From Pyropia yezoensis (lineage: Eukaryota; Rhodophyta; Bangiophyceae; Bangiales; Bangiaceae): 64,000 nt of DNA. Each line of letters begins with the position of its first letter. The first letter of the stretch is position 1. Made by a program: the position numbers and the translations under genes. Shown in pieces: positions 38,877 to 51,223 of the stretch. The stretch lies in the NCBI GenBank assembly GCA_009829735.1, contig CM020619.1:22531554-22595553 (forward strand). Direction: 5' to 3'. The notes under the pieces were generated by a model, which saw only the letters and a list, made by a program, of their open reading frames with translations, was not told the DNA's origin and ran no database searches.

Positions 38877-40819
38877 TCGTTTCCCGCCGACTTGGCGTCC
38901 GAATCTGAGGGCGAAGGGGACGACGACGAGTCCGAGGACGACGTGTCCGCCCCCTCCGTCGAGGGTGTGGCGACCGCCACCACTGGTCGAGACCCACCCT
39001 CGCGGCGTGAACGCACTTCGTTCGTAGCCGACTTCTTACTCGCATTCCTAACAAGCTGTTGGATGCGTTTACTCAACTTGGGGCAATCATATGCCCAGTG
39101 ACCATCGGAGTTGCAGTTCCAACACCGATGATCAGTTCCCGGAGGGGTCTTCCCAACTGGGGAAGACGACGAGGTACCTTGGGAAGTTCCCACGGCAGCT
39201 ACCACCCTCTCCTTGCGGATTCGGCGTGCCTCTCGCAACTCTCTGGCCTGGCGCGCCTCTTCCCGTTCCTTGGCCAACTCGGCCTGACGCTCCTGGCGTT
39301 GTTCTTCCCGCAACTTGCGGTAGGCCTCGCCTCTGCGGTAGGCGAACCCAGCCAACTCGGCCAGGGTCGCCCGGGCAGTGTTATGCTCCCGGGTCTCCAT
39401 CCGGACTGACCAGTGGAGTCCTTCCACAAACCGACTCTTCACCACAGCTTGTGGATGAAGAAACCCACAAAGATTGTTGAGCTTACGGACTCGCTCCGCA
39501 AAGGACAACTCGTCCTCCGCCTCTTCCTGATGGGCTTGCGTAAACTCCTCGACTTGAGAAGCCAACGCCGCTTCATCAACCATGGCCCTCAACAACCAGT
39601 TGACGAGCTCCAAATAGGACGTCACCTCCCCAGCGCCTCCACTTGAGGAGCTGGGCATGACGGACATAAGTTCTGTCCGCAGGTCTCCCTTCGTAAACTC
39701 CTGTAGCATGTAAAAAGCCATGCCTTCACTTATGGCATTGTCGTCACAGGCTTTTGTGAAACGACGTAGGAACTCAAAGACACGGAGGGGGGGAGTTCCA
39801 TCCCACTCCGCTCTGTGCCCAAAAGAATGAAGTGCATTCTTCTTGGCACGGCCCATAGCTCGGGCCTGGTCAGGACCATACGCCACCGACTTGTTGTGGA
39901 GAGCGTAGGTCTCACAGTCAAAGATCCGCTGGTAGACCGGGTTGGCTACCTGAATCTTGGGCGGCACCTCACGTTGAGGGAACAGCCGCTGTGGCACTGG
40001 GGTAAGTCCACCCTCAGTGCCTGTAGTCTGGTACGGCGAGCTTGGTGTAGCCGCCGGCGTTTCCGAGGGGAACTCCCCCGTGAAGGGCGTACGCCCCACC
40101 GCGTATGGTGTGGCTCCCTCGTTGGGAGTCACAGGTGTCGCCCCCAGTTCGGGGCGACCCGAGATAGGCGTGGGGAGGGATTCCCCCTGCGCCTGTGGGC
40201 TCGAAAGCCCCAATCCGGTCTGGACATTCAGGCCATCTGGCAAACTCGCTACAATCTGATTCAGAATAGTATTCGTCATCGTGACCACCAGGTCCGGCAA
40301 AGTCTGCCGCAACACATTGGTCGCCTCCCGACGGACAGTTTCCGCGAGGAGTGGATTGACGACTCCAGTTGAGTCTCGGTCCGCCTCCGGGAGTCCACCT
40401 GAGGGGTAACCACGTTCCTCAGGGGTCTCAACCGGGGGCATGGGCGCGAGCCCATCGCCGACCAACGGAGGTCCGCCGTCCTCCGAAAGCCTAGTTGGCG
40501 ATGGCTCCATGCCAAAGTTGGCTCCAACCCGAGTGGAACTCGCGGGGACAGTCCTCACCCCTTGGGACGTTCCCGTTGAGTATACCACGCGGTGGCCAGA
40601 CTTCGGCCCACCCACGTCAGAAGTGTCACCCGAGTGAACTCCCGACTGAGTCGGGGTGGCCTGTTGCCCGCCCGCACTTCCAGTCCTGCTGGCTTGAGGG
40701 ACCTCTAGTCCCTCTGCGACCCCAGGTAAACCCACCTGTGTCTCACCAGTATTCAAAGGCACTGAAGTACGTGCGTCACCCGTGTACTCCCCGGACGACG
40801 GGGGGTCCGAGCTAGCCAT
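38873..40819 (-). CDS. gag: GypB Gag
   Basis: It starts at ATG 40819-40817 (MASSDPPSS) and encodes 648 residues; an upstream in-frame GTG is less likely. The N-terminal half is Pro/Gly/Thr-rich. A Gag-like helical core follows (VFEFLRRFTKACDD ... SFAERVRKLNNLCGF), then a long Glu/Arg/Gln-rich helix likely to be a coiled coil, a CCHC knuckle CWNCNSDGHWAYDC and an acidic Ser-rich tail ending SAGNE. The frame is uninterrupted, in contrast to the broken pol. Confidence 0.87.
   Translation of the reverse strand: MASSDPPSSGEYTGDARTSVPLNTGETQVGLPGVAEGLEVPQASRTGSAGGQQATPTQSGVHSGDTSDVGGPKSGHRVVYSTGTSQGVRTVPASSTRVGANFGMEPSPTRLSEDGGPPLVGDGLAPMPPVETPEERGYPSGGLPEADRDSTGVVNPLLAETVRREATNVLRQTLPDLVVTMTNTILNQIVASLPDGLNVQTGLGLSSPQAQGESLPTPISGRPELGATPVTPNEGATPYAVGRTPFTGEFPSETPAATPSSPYQTTGTEGGLTPVPQRLFPQREVPPKIQVANPVYQRIFDCETYALHNKSVAYGPDQARAMGRAKKNALHSFGHRAEWDGTPPLRVFEFLRRFTKACDDNAISEGMAFYMLQEFTKGDLRTELMSVMPSSSSGGAGEVTSYLELVNWLLRAMVDEAALASQVEEFTQAHQEEAEDELSFAERVRKLNNLCGFLHPQAVVKSRFVEGLHWSVRMETREHNTARATLAELAGFAYRRGEAYRKLREEQRQERQAELAKEREEARQARELREARRIRKERVVAAVGTSQGTSSSSPVGKTPPGTDHRCWNCNSDGHWAYDCPKLSKRIQQLVRNASKKSATNEVRSRREGGSRPVVAVATPSTEGADTSSSDSSSSPSPSDSDAKSAGNE
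38879..38885 (-). promoter_or_regulatory. Candidate -1 frameshift heptamer GGGAAAC (GypB)
   Basis: Gag codons read GCG GGA AAC GAA TGA, the same register and nearly the same context as GypA. The -1 frame enters pol through its ATG. Confidence 0.72.
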
Positions 40820-40919
40820 GTTGGCTAACGATCCGTATGACACGGTCCAAGTCCACCGTTCCTCTGAGACAGAGGGCCCCCTACACCCGGGTGCACCCGG
40901 AGGTAAAGTTTACCTCTGT

Positions 40920-40936
40920 CCCCTGCTGCTCCACCA
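40920..40936 (-). promoter_or_regulatory. Primer binding site of GypB
   Basis: The minus strand reads TGGTGGAGCAGCAGGGG, 2 nt from the 5' LTR. It matches GypA over 19 nt when two more bases are included. Confidence 0.85.
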
Positions 40937-40938
40937 AA

Positions 40939-41406
40939 TGTGGCAAAAACCACTCGCACACACAGTACCCAAGTTGGGGCGGTGTGCGAGGGCTGCCTCC
41001 CGTGTCGGGGGAACCGGAAGAAGTGCAAGTCGCACACACTCTATCCCTGTTGTGGGGCAATCCCCCCACGGACAAACAAGAAGATGGTGTGTGGTCCAAC
41101 AGTTTCTTGGTCGGGACGGGGACGCAGGGCCAAGCCCCGCTGTCCCTCCCCTTATCCCCCCAGGGTCCACTCAGAATCTCGCCACTCAGAATCTCCCACC
41201 CCAGCACCTGCCCACCGGGCCACACGAAAATTCAAGACGATAAATGCAGAAAACCCTCAAATCCAAGTTGGATTTACTACTAAGCTAACTATCCCGAACT
41301 TAGGGAATATGGACCCAAATGCAGGGGGAGGAACGGATCAGGCTAGTGGCCTGCCGCCCCTTGCATGGCACGTGTTGCCCCCTACCTGGGGGTCAATACT
41401 GCCACA
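40939..41406 (-). repeat. GypB 5' LTR
   Basis: This is a 468-bp LTR bounded by TGTGGCA and TGCCACA, perfect inverted ends. The inner boundary is set by the primer site and the outer by return to GypA copy 3 sequence. The partner LTR is hidden in the gap. Confidence 0.82.
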
Positions 41407-41576
41407 GCGCCGTCCGGGGCCACACGAACTGTCACCCGGTCGTCCTCGTCCTCCGACGAGCTCGCTAGGAAGCACTCGGCGGCGGTGGCGGAGACGGGAA
41501 CGTCGTCCACCATCACCTCTTCCCCCTCTTCAGGCAGGAGGTCGTCCTCGCCCCCGGGTACCTGGGGGTCCGACAT
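41407..41576 (-). pseudogene. GypA copy 3 antisense ORF, 5' part
   Basis: It starts at ATG 41576-41574 (MSDPQVPGGEDD) and matches copies 1 and 4 for about 56 codons, up to the GypB insertion at 41406. GCGCC at 41407-41411 should be the GypB target duplication; its partner is in the gap. Confidence 0.85.
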
Positions 41577-42154
41577 GGTGCAACCGGGGTGGCGGGGGCG
41601 CCCCTTGCAGAAAAGCCGAGGCCGGCTCGACCCGGTACGAGGAGCGCTCGCGCGGACGAGCCAGGGAATCGTGGGCGCCCGCGCTTATGACCACAACGGC
41701 CACGAGAAGCGCCGCAGGCGCGCGGGTCGACCCGCGCCCCACGAGGCTACAAACGGGCTCCACCCAGGCACCTGGGCGGGCCGGGGCCACACCCCCGTAC
41801 GGGGCAACCAAGAGGGGTTCACCCCGAAACCGCCCCCGCGAAAAGCGGGAGCGGCCGCCCCCATTCACTCGGTAACACGAGAGGGGCTCCCCTACCACCA
41901 GACACCTGGTGGCGGATCCGCTTGCACCACCCCTCGGAAAGGGGGGTCGTGAACAGAACCCGCATCGGGAATTTAACGGTCCGGAAAACGGATCGTGTGT
42001 GTACCACACAAAGGGGGGCACCCCCCTCAGACAACCTCGAAAAGGGGTGTCTGTCGCGACGGGGCGCAAAGCCCCACCCGACTGGTAAACGGTCACGCGA
42101 CCCACTTACATTCGGTAACCCGAATGCAACTCGACCCGAGGACGGGCCGAATCT
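41577..42154 (-). other. Hairpin-rich leader of the copy 3 antisense ORF
   Basis: It is collinear with 8332-8910 of copy 1 and shares most of its palindromes. No gene is called. Confidence 0.55.
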
Positions 42155-42164
42155 AAGGGGGGGA
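42155..42164 (+). promoter_or_regulatory. Polypurine tract of GypA copy 3
   Basis: AAGGGGGGGA lies 2 nt before the middle LTR, so that LTR is the 3' LTR of copy 3. Confidence 0.75.
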
Positions 42165-42166
42165 TA

Positions 42167-42529
42167 TGTAGCAATATGGTTGGCCGTATTGTGACCCTAA
42201 TATTAGGGGGGCTACTTCTAACCCTTAACTTTCAATTTGATAGTTCGTACTGGTCACGGTATCTATAAGTTACGTATGACCAGAGGGACTTGCATCTTGG
42301 GGTGGAGGGTAGTTAGTAGTGTCTCCGAGGGTTTATAACGTGGGGGCCGGCGGCGAATCCACCGCCGGCCAAGGTAGAACAACAAACCCCTCCCATTTGG
42401 GCTCCCATCTTGGTCCCGTGGCTTGTGCTCCAAGGACAGCCACCTTGGCCTTCCGGTGTCGTTGGTGCCGATCCCCCTTGGTGAGTGTTCCCTGAGAGTG
42501 GACGTGCGACGGATTCCTATTGTGCTACA
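42167..42529 (+). repeat. Middle GypA LTR (3' LTR of copy 3)
   Basis: This LTR is 363 bp. It is preceded by a polypurine tract but followed by the interior of gag rather than a primer site. It differs from the right LTR at about four positions. Confidence 0.92.
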
Positions 42530-43608
42530 CGCGGCCACGCCCATGGATTACCGTGGGATTCTCAAGGAGCTGCTGAGCAGTTACCTCAGCGTGGACAAGT
42601 GCGAGGACAACTACCGGGCCCTGCGCACTGCCACCGCCCAGAGCTGGGAGGATGAGGAGATGTTTGGACGCCGGATCCAAGAGCTCGACTACGAGCTGGG
42701 GAAGCTCCTCGGAGAAGGGGAGCTACGGGCCATCCTGTTCGCAGGAGTACCCAACTTCGTGCGGATATCCGCTCGGGGAGCCAATACGGCCCGGACGAAC
42801 TTCAGTCGACTGATGCATATGTGCAAGTCCCTAGGGGACGCCTACCGGGTTCTACACCCGGAGTGTGCCTTGGCCCCGAAGCCCAAGGGTGAGGGAGGCA
42901 AGCCCAGTCCTACCCCGGTACCGAGGCAAGAGAAGGTGGAACGTAAGGCCGCACCAGTACTGGTGGCGACCGAACATACCCCTACGGGCGAGGATGAACC
43001 TCTAGTTGACCAACAGGGCCACCTGTTGCTACCGGCGACGCCGTGATTGATGAGCACGGTACGGTAGCGTACATCGCCCCGGCTGGGACCCAGTTCCAGG
43101 TCAACGAGGGAGCGGGACGGCGCGTCCCGTATGTGCGGACGACGGGGTATGCCCCGGTTACGGGTAACCCCCACCAGCCCCTGCCTACATGGGCAGTACG
43201 TACGGAGGCACCTCCGCAGATTGCGGGCCGACCCAACCGGTTGGGGGAGTCCATGTTCCGGTTGACCCGAGGACCCAAGGCCTACCAGGGAGCAGGCACT
43301 CGGGCGCCCGAGGGAGGCAACCGCAGCTACGGGGCTACCCCGATGCGAACTCAAGGAGGGACCGGCACGTCCGGATGTATGTTGTGTGGGGATCCCCAGC
43401 ACTGGGTGTCGTCCTGCCCACTCATCCCCGAGGAGTCTCGGCGGGCAGCGGCGCACCGCAAGGCATCCACCGGGGGGTATCCCGCCAGAGCACCCGGACC
43501 CGCACCGGGTAGGTAGCAAGCCCCAGGTGGAGTACAGGCCGTCGAGGAGGCACCTCCGCAGCCGGATGTCCCGGCGGACAGCACCATACCAAGGGCGGGA
43601 AACGAGTA
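42530..43608 (+). pseudogene. gag: GypA copy 4 gag, 5'-truncated and frameshifted
   Basis: It begins at the codons for AATPMDYRG, directly after the LTR; everything upstream is absent. A single G is missing near 43043 relative to copy 3, shifting the frame. The 3' part keeps the CCHC knuckle but has a stop at 43516, as in copy 3. CGCGG at 42530-42534 would be copy 3's right target duplication. Confidence 0.87.
43597..43603 (+). promoter_or_regulatory. Frameshift heptamer GGGAAAC (GypA copy 4)
   Basis: The heptamer, the gag stop and the pol ATG 15 nt further on keep the same arrangement as in copy 2. Confidence 0.65.
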
Positions 43609-43617
43609 AGAGGAAGG

Positions 43618-46600
43618 ATGACCGGGGGGCGCTGGGGTAACCCAAGCAAGCCACCCCGGAGTACCGGGAGGAAAGCCCCACGGAGAGCGCGGTTGAGCCG
43701 ACGCCGCATCAACCCCCGGGTACACCTTCCGGCCCCGACGACACGGCGTCAGGGGATTGATGACCAACCACCAAGGTTGGGAGGAGAGGACGGGAAGCCC
43801 CGTCACATGGAACCAGACAAGGGTCCTGTTCAGGATGCCCGAGCTACACCGGATATCGGTGTAGGCCACGTGCTGTTTACCTTGGAGAACTTCAAGGTAT
43901 CAGCCACACTGGGGGTTGACCCCCAGTCGACACGATCGTACTACCCTGTACTGGATACAGGGGCTGGACCCAACCTTATCCGGAAGGATACCCTCCCGGA
44001 CAAGTGGCTTCCGCGAGTCAGAGTGACTCGGGGACCCACCAACAAGGACGCGAATGGTCGCCTCATTCGTACGACCGCAGCGATGTCGCTGCGGGTTACC
44101 ATCCGGGAACTCACCACGGAAGTCGACTTCCTGGTGTGTGAGACCCTATCGGTGCCCTGCATACTAGGGTGCACCTTCATCAACGTTCACGTTGATGCAA
44201 TCCGGCCAGGCCGGAGGACCGTCGAGCATCAAGAAGCCGACGGGACGAAGCGAGGACACACGGCAATCGTCAAGGACCTGACGCTACAAGGGAGCCACGT
44301 TAACGTGGCTGAGGTGTACGCAAGTGTCGAGCCGAAGACACTTCGGTTGGCCAAGCGAACTCGCTTTGAGCCGTTGTCGGAGACAGTCCTCCCGGTTAAC
44401 TGTGACCTCGCAGGCATCTGCAGAGTCAAGTCCAACTTGCGGACGTACAAGCGCCATGGGTTGACCATGGCCAACGGTCTCATAGACCTCCCATCAGGAG
44501 GGTCGTCCCTCCTAGTGATGGCGAACTATCGCCGTAAGGCAGTCACCCTACCGAAGAGAACTATCCTCGGGATTGCCGAGCTCTACGAAGGAGATATCCT
44601 TACCCCTGACAAGGAAGGTCAAGTGGACCCACTTGAGGTGCTGGCGGTCGCCGAGACCACCGAGCGACAGCAACCCGATGACGGGAAGCCTAGTCGACCA
44701 TCATTACCGGCGGATATTCCGCCGAAGGACCAAGAAGCATTGAAGGCACTGGCCGAGGCTGACCTCGACCACCTTCCCCCTTCCGTAGCCGAAGGGGTAC
44801 GACGGATCTTAAGAAAGCATGACGTCATGTGGACAGGCGGAGCCTTGGGTACCATTGGGGCAACCCAACATCGTATTGACCTGGTACCAGGCGCACGCCC
44901 CGCCCGGTCACAACCGCACCGAGCGGGACCTATGCAACGAGAGATCGTTGATGGAGAAGTGAAGAGGATGAGTGAAGCGAAGGTGATGCGACCTTCGATG
45001 TCGGAGTGGGATGCCCCAGTCGTTCTCGTACCGAAGAAGGATCAAACCCCTCGGTTTTGCATCGATTATCGACGCCTCAACTTGGTTACCAAGAAGGACT
45101 CATACCCTTTACCAAGGATGGATGAATGCATCGACTCCCTGGGGGAAGCTACGGTGTTTACCACCATCGACTGCAATGCCTGATACTGGCAGATCCCGGT
45201 GGCGGACGAGGATATCCCCAAGACGGCATTCGTCTGTCACAGTGGAGTGTACGAGTTCCTAAGGATGCCCTTCGGATTGTCCAACGCCCCCGCTACATTC
45301 CAGCGGGCTATCGACATTATACTGTCGGGGGTGAAGTGGCGTAACTGCCTAGTGTACCTCGATGACGTTATCGTCTTCTCGCGTAACATGGATGACCATG
45401 TGCAACATGTGGACGAGGTACTCACCCTCTTGCGGAACGCCGGGGTAACCCTGCGTCTGAAGAAGTGCGCCTTCTTCCAACAGACGGTCGAGTATCTGGG
45501 CCACCAGATAACCCCTGGTAAACTAGGGGTACTCGAAGCCAATACCCGGGCACTCCGGGATGCCCGGTTCCCTAACACCCAGACGCAGCTCAAGAGCTTC
45601 CTGGGAATGTGCAATGTATACCGACGGTTCGTCAAGGACTTCGCTCGGATAGCTAAACCGTTAACGGTTCTTACGAGCAGTATCTTACCCAAGGTACTCC
45701 AACCCCCTTCGCCTAGCGAAGAGGAGGCATTCGAGTCGCTGAAGCGAGCCCTACTATCCCCACCCGTCCTTGCGTTACCGCACCGACGGGGTACCTTCGT
45801 CATCGATGTCGATGCGTGCGACACCCAAGTGGGATGCACCCTGTTACAGGGAGAGACGTTGATCGGTACCGATAACGTTATCCCGGACCTACGTCCGGTA
45901 GGATACTTCAGCCGGACACTCAACCCGGCTGAGCGTAACTATAGTGCCACCGAGCGTGAGTGCCTTGGAGTTATATGGGCAGTGCAACTGCTCCGTCCAT
46001 ACCTGGAGGGCTCCAGGTTCATCGTGAGGTCCGACCACGAACCCCTACGATGGCTCCTCAACCTTGGTGACAAGGATTCCGATAGCCATGGGAGGCTAGC
46101 CCGATGGAGGCTAAAAATGGCCGAGCACGACTACCGTACTGTGTATAAGGCTGGGTCAACCCACCATCTCGGAGACGCATTGTCTCGACTCGACACCCCG
46201 AGCGGGGATACCCGCCCGGTGGACGAGGACATCCCGGTGGTACCGGTCTGCATGGTGGGTAACGCTACCCAAGGTATGGTTGACCACACCATGGCACACC
46301 GAGCATGCCCACTAACCCTCGCGGACTTCCGCGAGGCACAAGCCAATGACGACGACTGTAGACGTCATCGCGCTAACCTCCTGGCCGGTACGGCCGGCAT
46401 CTTCTCCGAGAACGAAGACGGACTCATATACCGGCGGGCACCCGCCGATGGACGACATCAAGTCGTGGTTCCCGTGTCCTTACGGCAAGCCGTCATGGAA
46501 CGAGAACACGAAAACCCTACAGCCGGACACCCGGGGGGTTCACGTATGTTCGCAGCAATGCGAAGGTTCTTCTACTGGCCAGCAATGGCCGTCGACGTGG

Positions 46601-47784
46601 TCGACCACGTAAGGGGATGCCACCCCTGTGCACGTAACCGCATGAGTCTGCATAGGCAGGCGTCTGCCATGAAGCTATTCCCACCTGATGGGCCCAACGA
46701 GCAGGTCGCTATCGACATACTCGGGCCACTTCCGGTAACGGAAGAAGGGAACAGGTACATCCTGGTCATGTCTGACCGGTTCACTAAGCTGTCACGAGCG
46801 GCAGCCATCCCGAATGATACGGCATACACCATCATGAACGCAGTGGTTGACCACTGGATCAGTGCATACGGAGTCATGAAGCAACTCCTCTCCGACAACG
46901 GAGCAAACCTTACGTCAGCATTCTGCACTAAGGTCCTGGGCATGTTCGGTATCGAACCACGTCGGGCATCCGACTACCACCCGCAAACCAACGGGCAGGT
47001 GGAGCGGTTCAACCGCACCATCGTGAAGATGCTACCGTGCTACGTGGCCGAGCACACGAACACTTGGGACAGGCTTCTGTCCGTACTCACCCTGGCATAC
47101 AATGCCAGGCCACATCGGAGCACAAACATCGCTCCGCTGGAGTGGGTCATGCCACTAGGCGTCGGTAACCTGACGCTGCCACCAGGCAGGTGCACTCGGT
47201 ATGATACACCGAAAGGCCGACCGGCCGAACGTATCCACCTAGCTTGGTTGGCCAAGCTATCGTGGATGATTCCTAAGCTCAAGCGTGCCCTTGACAGAAC
47301 ACAACTTCAATATAAGAAGAACTTCGACGCCCGACTACGGGTGCGCAACGCAACCCTGGTAACAGGTGACTGGGTCTACATCAGACACCAGAAGTTCCGG
47401 GGGAACAAGCTCATACAACCGGTCAACGGACCGTACCAGATTCTCCACAGAGATGACCACTCTGTTATCTTACACTCCGATACGGAGATCCAACGCATCA
47501 GTGTGAATGATGTCACACCTGCTCCGAAGCCGGAACAGCCTCAGCCGGTACCGGCTGGGTTGCTACATGAAGCTTTTACAACCCACCGGTCAGATGACCC
47601 GGTGGGACCGGATGGGATCCCATACCAAGTAGAGAGCGTGGTCGGACACACCGACCCGGACCTACCAGGACCCTGGTACGTCGAGGTTATGTGGGTCGGA
47701 TACGACTCACCCACCTGGGAACAGGCGGCAAATATACCCCGCCAACTCCTCATGCCTTACATGAGGCGACGACGCCTACTGTAA
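43618..47784 (+). pseudogene. pol: GypA copy 4 pol with one stop in RT
   Basis: It is full length and collinear with copy 2 Pol. GGA to TGA at 45181-45183, in the DCNAGYWQIP motif of RT motif A, truncates it at residue 521. Downstream the frame is open to the chromodomain-like end, with YLDD, the complete integrase triad (IDILGPLP, SDNG, NGQVERF) and the C-terminal MRRRRLL. Confidence 0.9.
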
Positions 47785-48262
47785 CAACCCAACAGACACC
47801 GACTTCGGCTGTTGGGGGGTGAGGCTTATACCTACTAAGTAGGGTGTGACATGGTTACGGCAGACTTAGGCTTCTAAGTCAAATCAGCCTTAGGCTTCTA
47901 AGTCGAACCAAGCTTAGGCAACTAAGTAGAGTCAAGCTTAGGTAACTAGGTAAGACCTGAACCTTAATAAGTTAACTTAAAGGTAAAGGCTAACTTCGAT
48001 AATATCGAAGTAACTAGGGGGCTTACACGGGAGGATGACCTCCCCAAGCCAAGACACAAAGTGAGGGAGGATGACCTCCCCAAGCATGAACCAACCGGAT
48101 GAAGTTGGATGGGAGGCAAGGCACCACTGAGCCAGAAGGGGTACTCCCCAGGGCAGCAAACAGAGGCAAGCAATGCCCCCAAAGGGGATGAGTTTATACT
48201 CACTACTACCCGGCCACCATAAGGGTCACCGGGGCCCTCTCCCGCACTAACAATAGCGCTCC
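47785..48262. other. Convergent intergenic region (GypA copy 4)
   Basis: The same hairpin-rich spacer as in copy 3, with which it is almost identical. No gene. Confidence 0.6.
47862..47954. repeat. CTTAG...CTAAG hairpin array (GypA copy 4)
   Basis: Four units, as in copy 3. Confidence 0.75.
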
Positions 48263-50632
48263 TCAGTGGGTAGACCCACTGCCCGAGGGAGGCCACTCAC
48301 GCGTAATCGCGTATACCTCCGTGCTCCACCGGTCGGCAATCTCACGACGGTCAATCACCATAGTTACCTCGGTGCATAGCTGGACGAGGGGGCTGCGGCC
48401 AGCCTCCACGTCCTCCAGAGCTTTCTGGAGGCGGTCCAGCACGCCACCGAAGCAACGCGCTGACCCAACTAGCGCAGCACCTGGGGGGATATCCCCCCAG
48501 CTAACAGAGAGACCCTCCCGCATTGCGCGGGCAACAAGGGCGCCAACGCCCTCATACCAGAGACGGGGACCCCCGTCTTGTATGACAGGGGCGGGAGCGG
48601 ACACTGGCGCAGCCAGAGGAGCCAAAGGAGCCGACACGGCTACCACCGGAGCCGGTGGCACCTGATACGAGGCTCGGTAGGACCCTACCGAAGGGGCTCC
48701 ACCGTAACCCCGGCGGGGCTCCGCCCGACGACGGGACACCTCACGCTCCCCACCCGCAGAGCCCCACTCTCGGGGACGACGGCCAACCGCCGCCGGTATC
48801 GGGTTACCGAACCACGGGGCAAGGACCTGAAGAGGGTCATGGATAACCATGGGAATACCCAGGTCAGGAACGGCCTCGGTGGACGCCCACCCATGGCAAC
48901 TAGGCTCACCCGGCTGAGTACGCCGGATACGCAACGAGTGACGAGGCAAGGGGGTAGCCCCAGCCTGCGGGTCTCGGTACGGGGGAAGGGCCAACACCCC
49001 AGCCCAGTTCACGGCATCGTGAACAGCCAGCAGGGCCTCGAACTCCCGGGCCAACCCGGTCTTGGCGGCTATCAGGTCCACGCCCAACTGCGCGAGGTGC
49101 CGACGGACACCCGTCGGAAGATGAAACAGGCGCCCCTGCCGGCGGACGGACAGCAAGAAGGAGGACGCCTGCCCGAGGGTAACCTCAAGGGTGAAGATAC
49201 CCTGCAACGGGTGGACCGGCCGGGAGGCCAACACACTCCCGAAGTATCGGAGACAGGAGCCGGTGTCAAACCGGAAAGCAGGGGCGGGTTCCCACCCCTC
49301 CTGCCATAGCGTCGGGCGCACGGGAGTGTATACCGGCGCACGACCGTTGCCGGTCTGCAACGCACACGTTATATCCGTGCGAAACGCATCCGCCATGACA
49401 CCATGGTTACGTCGCCAGCTCGACGCCGACTTCAACCCCGCCATAGGCGGGTAGGGGGCCGTCAACGACAGATACGGGGATACCCCCGGGTAGTAATCAA
49501 AGTCGGGATACCGACCGGTACTGGCCACCGTCTCCCCAAACGCAACCGGCTCCGCCGCCGCCGCAATCCCCCGAGCACTAGCCGGGTAGTCAATCTCCCG
49601 CGGCAACGCGGGAGCAATCAGGTCGCATACCCCGAAGTTGGGGTCGAGGTAGACCTCACCCCGTCCCACCCGAGTACGCCAGAGCTGCGCATGCCGGTCG
49701 TCCGGCTGACTCAGGATCCAATGGTGTTCCACTCGCACCGCGTTCGGCTGGTTGACCAGCCGCACCAACTCCCGCTCCCAACTCGGGTCCACCTTGACGC
49801 GCCGGGAGGACTCTCCACGGGGATGGGGCAGGTGGAAGTCCACCCGCATCCGCCCATCGGACTCCATTGACTCTTGCACAGTCAGGCCTCGAACCCGAGC
49901 CACCAAGTCGAACATCGACATGGCGGGTTAACCCGCCGCCACGGCGACGCCGCCACCCAACGGGGCAACCCGGGCAGGACCAGGAAGAATAGGGGGCGCC
50001 GGAGGATGCCCCACCGGAAGAGGGGCCGGCGCCGGAGACGCACGCGGCCGAGGAGGAAGAAGAAGGACGGGCGCCCGCCCGGAGTAACTACCGGAGTCCA
50101 CAGCCATCGGTGTAGACCCACCTTGACCACCGGACGCCCGCGGCACCGCGGGCAGAGCATCGCCGCCACCCGGACCCGACGTGGGTACCACGGGGGCAGC
50201 ACGGGTAGACCCGCTACCCGCCGCAGCGGACACACCAACCGGGCGGGCACCAGCGCCGTCTTGACCCGCCGGACTGGACGGGGTGCGAACACCACCATCC
50301 GCCACGCCGGCGACACCGTCTTGAGGTAGAGCCACGCCGGTACCGGCGACAGAAGCCATCCGGGCCGCCGGAGGAGAAGCGGTAGAAGCCACCGCGGCAC
50401 GCGGTTGTCCGCCACCCGGCGGAGCCGTCGTGCCGCTACACACAGACGACAACCCGCCCGGCGCGCCGTCCGGGGCCACACGAACGGTCACCCGGTCGTC
50501 CTCGTCCTCCGACGAGCTCGCTAGGAAGCACTCGGCGGCGGTGGCGGAGACGGGAACGTCGTCCACCATCACCTCTTCCCCCTCTTCAGGCAGGAGGTCG
50601 TCCTCGCCCCCGGGTACCTGGGGGTCCGACAT
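48263..50632 (-). pseudogene. GypA copy 4 antisense ORF with one nonsense codon
   Basis: It has the same length and the same start (MSDPQVPGGEDD) and end as copy 1. One CAA to TAA change at 49930-49928 splits it just before the MSMFDLVARVRG block. Otherwise the frame is intact over 789 codons. Confidence 0.85.
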
Positions 50633-51211
50633 GGTGCAACCGGGGTGGCAGGGGCGCCCCTTGCAGAAAAGCCGAGGCCGGCTCGACCCGGTACGACGAA
50701 CGCTCGCGCGGACGAGCCAGGGAAGCGCGGGCGCCCGCGCTTATGACCACAAACGGCCACGAGAAGCGCCGCAGGCGCGCGGGTCGACCCGCGACCCACG
50801 AGGCTACGAACGGGCTCCACCCAGGCACCTGGGCGGGCCGGGGCCACACCCCCGTACGGGGCAACCAAGAGGGGTTCACCCCGAAACCGCCCCCGCGAAA
50901 AGCGGGAGCGGCCGCCCCCATTCACTCGGTAACACGAGAGGGGCTCCCCTACCACCAGACACCTGGTGGCGGATCCGCTTGCACCACCCCTCGGAAAGGG
51001 GGGTCGTGAACAGAACCCGCATCGGGAATTTAACGGTCCGGAAAACGGATCGTGTGTGTACCACACAAAGGGGGGCACCCCCCTCAGACAACCTCGAAAA
51101 GGGGTGTCTGTCGCGACGGGGCGCAAAGCCCCACCCGACTGGTAAACGGTCACGCGACCCACTTACATTCGGTAACCCGAATGCAACTCGACCCGAGGAC
51201 GGGCCGAATCT
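50633..51211 (-). other. Hairpin-rich leader of the copy 4 antisense ORF
   Basis: Nearly identical to the leaders of copies 1 and 3. No gene is called. Confidence 0.55.
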
Positions 51212-51221
51212 AAGGGGGGGA
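51212..51221 (+). promoter_or_regulatory. Polypurine tract of GypA copy 4
   Basis: AAGGGGGGGA lies 2 nt before the right LTR. Confidence 0.75.
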
Positions 51222-51223
51222 TA

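Larger units (their letters stand above)
34092..41406 (-). mobile_element. GypB: decayed chromodomain gypsy element inserted in GypA copy 3
   Basis: Reading leftward: 5' LTR (41406-40939), primer site, gag, pol, then a convergent antisense ORF whose N-terminal part and the 3' LTR are lost in the gap. Pol has at least four frameshifts. The right flank (GCGCC at 41407) continues the copy 3 antisense ORF, so GypB is younger than copy 3. Confidence 0.87.
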
